The notes beneath the pieces were generated by a model. That model worked only from the letters and a program-made list of their open reading frames with translations, did not search any database and was not told the origin of the DNA. Below, piece by piece: positions 58,601 to 64,000 of a DNA stretch of 64,000 nucleotides (position 1 is its first letter; every line of letters starts with the position of its first letter). The stretch is from Halichoerus grypus (lineage: Eukaryota; Chordata; Mammalia; Carnivora; Phocidae): the NCBI RefSeq assembly GCF_964656455.1, contig NC_135716.1, positions 80,440,484 to 80,504,483 of the forward strand, given 5' to 3'. A program made the translations under genes and the position numbers.

Positions 58601-59585
58601 AAGAATGAAACTGGACCATTTCCTTACACCACACACAAAAATAGACTCAAAATGGTTGAAAGACCTAAATGTGAGACAGGAGTCCATCAAAATCCTAAAG
58701 GAGAACACAGGCAACAACCTCTTCGACCTCAGCCGCAGCAACTTCTTCCTAGAAACATTGCCAAAGGCAAGGGAAGCAAGGGCAAAAATGAACTCTTGGG
58801 ACTTCATCAATATACAAAGCTTTTGCACAGCAAAAGAAACAGTCAACAAAACCAAAAGACAACCGACAGAATGGGAGAAGATATCTGCAAATGACATATC
58901 AGATAAAGGGCTAGTATCCAAAATCTATAAAGAACTTCTTAAACTCCACACCCAAAGAACAAATGATCCAATCAAGAAATGGGCAGAAGACATGAACAGA
59001 CATTTTTCCAAAGAAGACATCCAAATGTCCAACAGACACATGAAAAAGTGCTCAACATTGCTCGGCATCAGGGAAATCCAAATCAAAACCTCAATGAGAT
59101 ATCACCTCACCCCAGTCAGAATAGCTAAAATTAACAAATCAGGAAATGACAGATGTTGGCAGGGATGTGGAGAAAGGGGAACCCTCCTACACTGTTGGTG
59201 GGAATGCAAGCTGGTGCAACCACTCTGGAAAACAGTATGGAGGTTCCTCAAAAAGTTAAAAATAGATCTACTGTACAACACAGCAATTGTACTACTGGGT
59301 ATTTACCCCAAAGATACAAATATAGGGATCCGAAGGGGTACATGCACCCCAATGTTTATAGCAGCAATGTCCACAATAGCCAAACAGTGGAAAGAGCCAA
59401 GATGTCCATTGACAGATGAATGGATAAAGAAGATGTGGTATATATATACAATGGAATATTATGCAGCCATCAAAAAGAATGAAATCTTGCCATTTGCAAC
59501 GATGTGGATGGAACTGGAGGGTATTATGCTGAGCAAAATAAGTCAATCAGAGAAAGACATGTATCATATGACCTCACTGATATGA
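55646..59585 (+). pseudogene. L1 ORF2 (endonuclease-reverse transcriptase), frameshifted
   Basis: Domains in order. The APE-type endonuclease (55646-56341) has LNVNGL, QETH, GDFNTPL and a terminal SDH (56324-56332), so the catalytic set is visible. A frame break follows directly after SDH. A decayed linker spans 56342-56926, with several stops. Next are RT motifs [18 protein letters not shown] and [11 protein letters not shown] (57094-57537), then FADD at 57746-57757 in another frame. The cysteine-rich C-terminus has [13 protein letters not shown], and the frame ends MTSLI at 59585. A 15-A run near 57040 coincides with another frame change. A segment of about 130 bp at 58414-58545 is a misplaced copy of ORF2 3' sequence. 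At least four frames are needed to follow the protein. Confidence 0.93.
58414..58545 (+). repeat. Internal copy of ORF2 3' sequence inserted in ORF2
   Basis: The segment GAAGGGGTACGTGCA, then ATGTCCACAATAGCC through GCAGCCATCAAAAGGAAT repeats 59332-59480, about 920 bp downstream in the same element. It lacks 20 bases of the source (59345-59364). It sits between the codons for LIFDKAGKK and KKDSLFNK, where L1s normally have only a few residues. The left junction shares GAAGGGG with the source, consistent with template switching at microhomology. Confidence 0.9.
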
Positions 59586-60042
59586 GGAATTCTTAATCTC
59601 AGGAAACAAACTGAGGGTTGCTGGAGTGTTGGGGGGTGGGAGGAATGGGGTGACTGGGTGATAGATATTGGGAAGGGTATGTGCTATGGTGAGCACTGTG
59701 ATTTGTGTAAGACTGTTGAATCACAGACCTGTACCTCTGAAACAAATAATACATTATATGTTTAAAAAAAAGAAGAAGAAGAAGAAGAAGATAGCAGGAG
59801 GGGAAGAATGAAGGGGGGGAATCGGAGGGGGAGACGAACCATGAGAGTCTATGGACTCTGAAAAATAAACTGAGGGTTCTATAGGGGAAGGGTGTGGGGG
59901 GATGTGTTAGCCTGGTGATGGGTATTAAAGAGGGCACATTCTGCATGGAGCACTGGGTGTTATACGCAAAGAATGAACCATGGATCAATACATCAAAAAC
60001 TAATGATATAATGTTTGGTGATTAACATAACATAATAAAAAA
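59586..60042 (+). promoter_or_regulatory. Dimeric L1 3' UTR (module A + spacer + module B)
   Basis: Module A (59600-59761) has AGGAAACAAACTGAGGGTTG, a G-rich tract, then GTACCTCTGAAACAAATAAT. A spacer of 8 A and about 8 GAA units follows (59762-59791). Module B (59792-60042) has its own AAAATAAACTGAGGGTTC, a G-rich tract, then GGTATTAAAGAGGG and a terminal AACATAACATAATAAAA. A and B align with each other, so the 3' UTR contains two diverged copies of an L1 3' end. Confidence 0.9.
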
Positions 60043-60056
60043 AATTAATATCATGA

Positions 60057-60739
60057 AATCTTCCCCCCCCCAAAACTGCTTACTCCCAAGAACAGAGCTC
60101 TAACTTGTTGCTATATTGTATCATAAAATATTAAATAATATTAATCAGAGAATACCACACATAAAACAATAGATACAACCTCCTGTATTCTCTTCTATTT
60201 TATCCTCAAAGCTCAAATTATTGCTTTCTTTCTTCACAATTAATGCACCAGGTTTTACCCAACTTTCTCCAACAGCCAGATATATAACCTGAGTCCTAGT
60301 CTGAGGCAAAGCACCACTCTTTTCTCCTTATCTCAGGTAAAGAACAGCCCCAGGAACAACAAAGCTGGTATGAAGTTAATGGAGAGAAATATCAAAATCA
60401 ATACCTTGTGTTATCATGGTACATTATTCTCAGTTCAATGTCATCCAGCCCTCCTGCAACTGTGTATCTATTCACTCACTGTCTGATTATGTTCATCAGT
60501 TGGTATTAGACTCTTGAGGCTCACCCCAGGGCTGTCTGTCACAGAGATTTCTTCATCCAGGGGAGTGAGCTCCCAGAGGCACACTAGACAACCCCCTAGG
60601 ATATGAAAGGAAAGATTGGCACTTTTATTTATATTTCTGTTTACTAAAATAAAATAAGGAAATAGCACTTTCTCAATATTTAATAAGTGGTTGACTGTAG
60701 GACATATATAATGTATATATGACATGAAGAAAAAGTCAT
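60057..60739. other. Unique sequence
   Basis: No repeat or exon recognised. A run of nine C lies at 60063-60071. Confidence 0.5.
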
Positions 60740-60751
60740 ATAATAACAATA

Positions 60752-61153
60752 TGTGTGGAATATTATTCAGCCATAAAAAGGAATGAAATCTTGCCATTTG
60801 CAATGACATGGATGGAACTAGAGAGTATAATGCTAAGTAGAATAAGTCAGTCAGAGAAAGACAAATACCATATGATGTCAGTCATATGTGAAATTTAAGA
60901 AACAAAAAAACTAAGCAAAGGGGCGGGGGGAAAGAGAGAGAGACAAACTGTGAAACAGACTCTTAACTATAAAGAACAAACTGATGGTTACCAGAGGAGA
61001 GGTGGATAGGGAGATGGGTGAAATAGGTGATAGGGATTAAAGAGAACACTTGTCATGATGAAAAAAAAAATACACAATAATGAATCATGGAACACTACAT
61101 CAAAAAGTAATGATGTACTGTATGGTGACTAACATAAATAATAAAATAAAATA
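60752..61153 (+). mobile_element. 5'-truncated L1 with module B terminus
   Basis: ORF2 tail (GGAATATTATTCAGCCATA, then AATGACATGGATGGAACTAG) leads to a 3' UTR that ends with module B (GAATCATGGAACACTACATC). There is no full dimer. A perfect 12-bp duplication ATAATAACAATA lies at 60740-60751 and 61154-61165. Confidence 0.93.
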
Positions 61154-61165
61154 ATAATAACAATA

Positions 61166-61265
61166 GGTGGCATTTATAAGGCCTTCCAGTGTGCCAAACA
61201 CTTTACCTCGGTTGACTCTGATTCTTCACAACAGCCCATGGATAAGATCACCACAGGACTCACAA
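61166..61265 (-). mobile_element. MIR fragment, minus
   Basis: GGTGGCATTTATAAGGCCTT, CCAGTGTGCCAAACACTTTA, TTCTTCACAACAGCCCATGG resemble the reversed 3' part of MIR. Confidence 0.6.
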
Positions 61266-61544
61266 CAAAGCCCTTCAGGGAATGAGAGGGCACTGTTAGT
61301 GACTGCACCATGGCAACATTTATTCATCTGGACAAGCCCAGGGAATGGGTATATAGAGCACTGTATCTCTGGAAGCAATGTCCAGGCCCAAGAACTGACT
61401 AGTCAAGGCCACATGAACAGACCAATGGAGGTTATGTCCTAGGTTCAGCTCTCAACCATACTGCTGCACTGCATGATGGAAACCCAAATAAATCACTAAA
61501 TGATTTGACTGACAAGGGGCTGAGATAAAAAACAAACAAACAAA
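61266..61544. other. Unique sequence
   Basis: No feature recognised except an (AAAC)n-like run at 61528-61544. Confidence 0.5.
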
Positions 61545-64000
61545 ACATATGGAGGGACAAGATGAAATAGGCCCATCCTCCCTACCACCCCTCCCCCCCA
61601 TCCCTGTAACTAAGCACAACTACAAACCTTGGGATGATGCACCAGGTAATCCCAGGAAGACTCGGGGGAAAGGTGAAAGGAAGGCAGATAGGCCCAGGAC
61701 TCAAGACTGGAGAAGGAGCACAGCACTTGGCCTCAGTCCCCACCCAGTGGACAAAGGCTACCATGCACGGTGCTTCTCAACTTCCACCTAGCAACAGAGG
61801 GTGTCCAGGTGTTCCAACCTCCAGATGAAACAGGGTTCCTCTGACAAGACCAAGTGAACCACTGTCAGGCATCCATTGGAGCCCCACCAGAAATCAGTGG
61901 CGAGGGGGACTTTCCTTCCTACTAGGCCTGAGATGCCCCTTTCCTGATGAGACACACCTGTGAAGGAGTGGCACCAGGGAGGACCCACCACAGCAATGGG
62001 AACAGTCTATCACAAACAGCCAGGGGCTCTCCTGCTCTGCCCAGACACACCTGGGCAGCCTGGGACACAAGTGCAGGGATTCCACCACAGCCCTCTCCCA
62101 CTGAGAGACACATATCAGCTGACCTTGAGAAATGCCTCCCACTTCTCAGGACACACCAGCAGGGACGAGTAAGAGTCCTAGGGAACCAGAAAAACCAAAC
62201 AGATCAAAACAACATTGCAAAGACTCTGAAAATTAAACAGCTGTTGGAGCCACAGTCCACAAAAATAGTTTAAGACCATTTACTAAACCTAAACAGGGTG
62301 ACTATCTGCTAAAATGTAAGATTTAAATAAGGCCCAGAGACTCCTGCCATAACAGATAAAATGTCCAGAATACAACTGAAATTCACCTGTCATCTGAGAA
62401 CTAGGAAAATAACAACTCAAATGAAAAAAGACAATAAACTGATACTACCAATGATATTAATCAGATAGTGGAGTTATCTGACAAGGATTTTAAAGAAGCC
62501 ATCATAAAAATGTTTCAACAATCAGTTACAAATTCTCTTGAAACAAAGGAAAAATTAAATCTCAGAAAAGAAAGAACAGATAAAAAAGAATGAAATGAAA
62601 ATTATAGAACTGAAAAAGAGAATAATAGAAATGAAAATTAGCTTGATAAGCTCAATAGTAGAACAGAGATTAAGAGGATCAAATCAGTGAACTTTAGGTC
62701 AGGATAATAAAATTCACCCATTATAACAAAGAAGAGAAAATAGATTTTAAAAGAAAAAATGAACAGAGCCTCAGAAACCTATGAGACAAAAGATTTAACA
62801 TTCATATCATCAGAGTCCCATAAAGAAAACAGATGGGGAGGATGGGACATGGCAAAGGAATAGCTAAAGAAAAAAGAGCTGAAAAATTCACAAATCTGTC
62901 AAAAAACACAAGCCTAAAGATCCAAAAAATTAAACAAACTTTAAATATGTTTAAAGTGCTGAAGTAATAGAACTCTCAGCCATTAAAAAACAAAAACAAA
63001 AACAAAAACTGTCAGCCATTAATTCTATACCCAGCAAAACTATCCTGCAGAAATGAAGGAGAAAAAAGAATTCTCAAATAAAGGAAAACTAAGTAATTTG
63101 TCATTAACAGGTCAATCTTTAAAGATTGGATATAGACAATACTTCAAAGTGAAAGGAAATGATAGAAGAAAGAATAGAAGAAGAATCAGGAAGGAAGATG
63201 GAAAAACCGAAGAGTAGACATGGATACATACACTAGACAATCCTTTTCCTCATAAGTTGTATAAATTATATTTGATAATTGAAATAAAAGTCGTAACACC
63301 ATCTGATTCATAAGAAAATGATATTTAAAAGCACGGAAGGAAAATGAGACTAAATTGAAGTGAGGTTTCCACACTTTATTGCAAATGGTACAATATTAAT
63401 ATGAGTCAACTATTACAAGTCATATATATATGTATATTTTCATTCCCAGAGGAACCACTACAAAATCTATACAAAGAGGGGCACCTGGGTGGCTCAGATG
63501 ATTAAGCATCTGCCTTTGGATTAGATCATGATTCCAGGGTCCTGGGACTGAGCCCTATATCGAGAGCAGGGAGTCTGCTTATCCCTCTCCCTCTGCCCCT
63601 CCCTACCCCACTCATTTCCTCTCTCTCTTTCAAACAAATAAATAAAATATTTTTTAAAAACTATACAAAGAGATACACTAAAATACTAAGGATAAATCAA
63701 GTTGGAATCCTAAGATAATGTTCAAGTAGTCCATAAAGAAGGAAGGAAAAAAACCAGAGGATCAAGAACTTGAAAAAACGAAAAATAAAGTGACACTTTT
63801 AAGTACTAACACAACCAATAATCACCTAAATATAAATTGTCCAAATATACTAATCAAAAGAAAAAGATTAGCAGAGTGAAAAAATAAACATGATCCAACT
63901 ATATGATGCTTACAAAAAAACTCTCTTATTATATAATATAGGCAGAGTGAAAACAAAAAGATGGAAATAGATATATCATATAAACATTAATTTTTAAAAA
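61545..64000 (+). mobile_element. Old L1M, sense: 5' UTR, ORF1 relic and start of ORF2, cut by window end
   Basis: The order fits a mammalian L1M in sense. A GC-richer 5' UTR-like part (61545-62270) comes first, then ORF1 relics: GATAAAATGTCCAGAATACA, GTTATCTGACAAGGATTTTA, AAAATGAACAGAGCCTCAGA, and ATTCTATACCCAGCAAAACT near 63026. The inter-ORF region is 63180-63780, and early ORF2 has CACAACCAATAATCACCTAAAT. All frames are decayed. A CanSINE interrupts it at 63479. Only the part inside the window can be judged; it continues to the right. Confidence 0.85.
63479..63660 (+). mobile_element. CanSINE, plus
   Basis: Head GGGCACCTGGGTGGCTCAG, middle with CCTGGGACTGAGCCC, CT-rich part, (AAATA)n, A-tail. 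A perfect 12-bp duplication CTATACAAAGAG lies at 63467-63478 and 63661-63672. Confidence 0.95.

Larger units (their letters stand above)
52830..60042 (+). mobile_element. Full-length young L1 retrotransposon (7.2 kb)
   Basis: A non-LTR retrotransposon with every part in order: 5' UTR (52830-about 54660), ORF1 (to 55564), ORF2 (55646-59585) and a dimeric 3' UTR (59586-60042). It begins GGGGGGAGGAACAACATGG, the usual L1 5' end. A perfect 14-bp duplication, AATTAATATCATGA, flanks it at 52816-52829 and 60043-60056. Its length exceeds the usual 6-6.5 kb because of a long 5' UTR with tandem repeats and a doubled 3' UTR. ORF1 has one in-frame stop and ORF2 several frame breaks, so it cannot encode a working machinery in cis. 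Confidence 0.97.

Noticed and set aside
58482..59585. 367-codon frame as a stand-alone gene
   Set aside because: It is the C-terminal part of L1 ORF2, opened from within the misplaced internal copy.
62980..63010. (AAAAAC)n run as a CRISPR-like or satellite array
   Set aside because: It is a short simple repeat inside an old L1M; there are no spacers.

Overview
This window is nuclear DNA from a carnivoran mammal. The best guess is an arctoid caniform (bear, seal or mustelid group). The evidence is a set of tRNA-derived CanSINEs that open with GCGCCTGGGTGGCTCAG and end in a (AAATA)n/poly(A) tail, sitting with young carnivore-type L1 copies on a background of mammal-wide MIR, L2, MaLR and old L1M repeats. 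I found no convincing exon of a host protein-coding gene and no rRNA, tRNA, CRISPR or bacterial feature. The window reads as intergenic or deep-intronic sequence. The only long open frames lie in retrotransposons or in compositionally biased sequence.

Layout. 1-7.4 kb is mostly unique sequence with two MIRs. 7.5-11.5 kb is an old antisense L1M invaded by two younger L1 fragments and a SINE. 12.0-13.2 kb is an antisense L2 split by a young L1. 13.6-14.2 kb holds three CanSINEs, one nested in another in opposite orientation. 14.2-19.6 kb is a chain of old L1 pieces with younger L1 insertions. 21.6-23.8 kb has a long imperfect hairpin, a stray SINE fragment nearly identical to a full SINE 1 kb away, and an old L1. 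24.5-29.6 kb is dominated by L2 and MaLR-like remnants. 30-42 kb is largely unique. It contains a C-rich block next to a poly(A)-tailed, AATAAA-bearing candidate retrocopy near 34.6 kb. 42.8-48.1 kb looks like a decayed endogenous retrovirus on the minus strand, with two diverged LTRs around 4.4 kb of internal sequence. 48.3-50.2 kb has several MIR relics. 52.83-60.04 kb is a full-length L1 bounded by a perfect 14-bp target-site duplication. 61.5-64 kb is an older L1M running off the window end.

The most informative system is the young L1 lineage, because several copies in this one window can be compared. Its 3' UTR is a fused dimer: module A, an A-rich/(GAA)n spacer, then module B. Module A alone and module B alone also occur here on separate L1 copies, which suggests that a chimeric L1 formed by joining two 3' ends and then spread. 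The full-length copy also has about 268-bp tandem repeats in its 5' UTR, a 159-codon antisense ORF in that 5' UTR, and a roughly 130-bp piece of its own ORF2 3' region inserted further upstream in ORF2. ORF1 carries one in-frame stop and ORF2 carries several frame breaks, so this copy is dead by inspection.

All repeat family names are from recognition by eye. Subfamily labels need RepeatMasker or Dfam.
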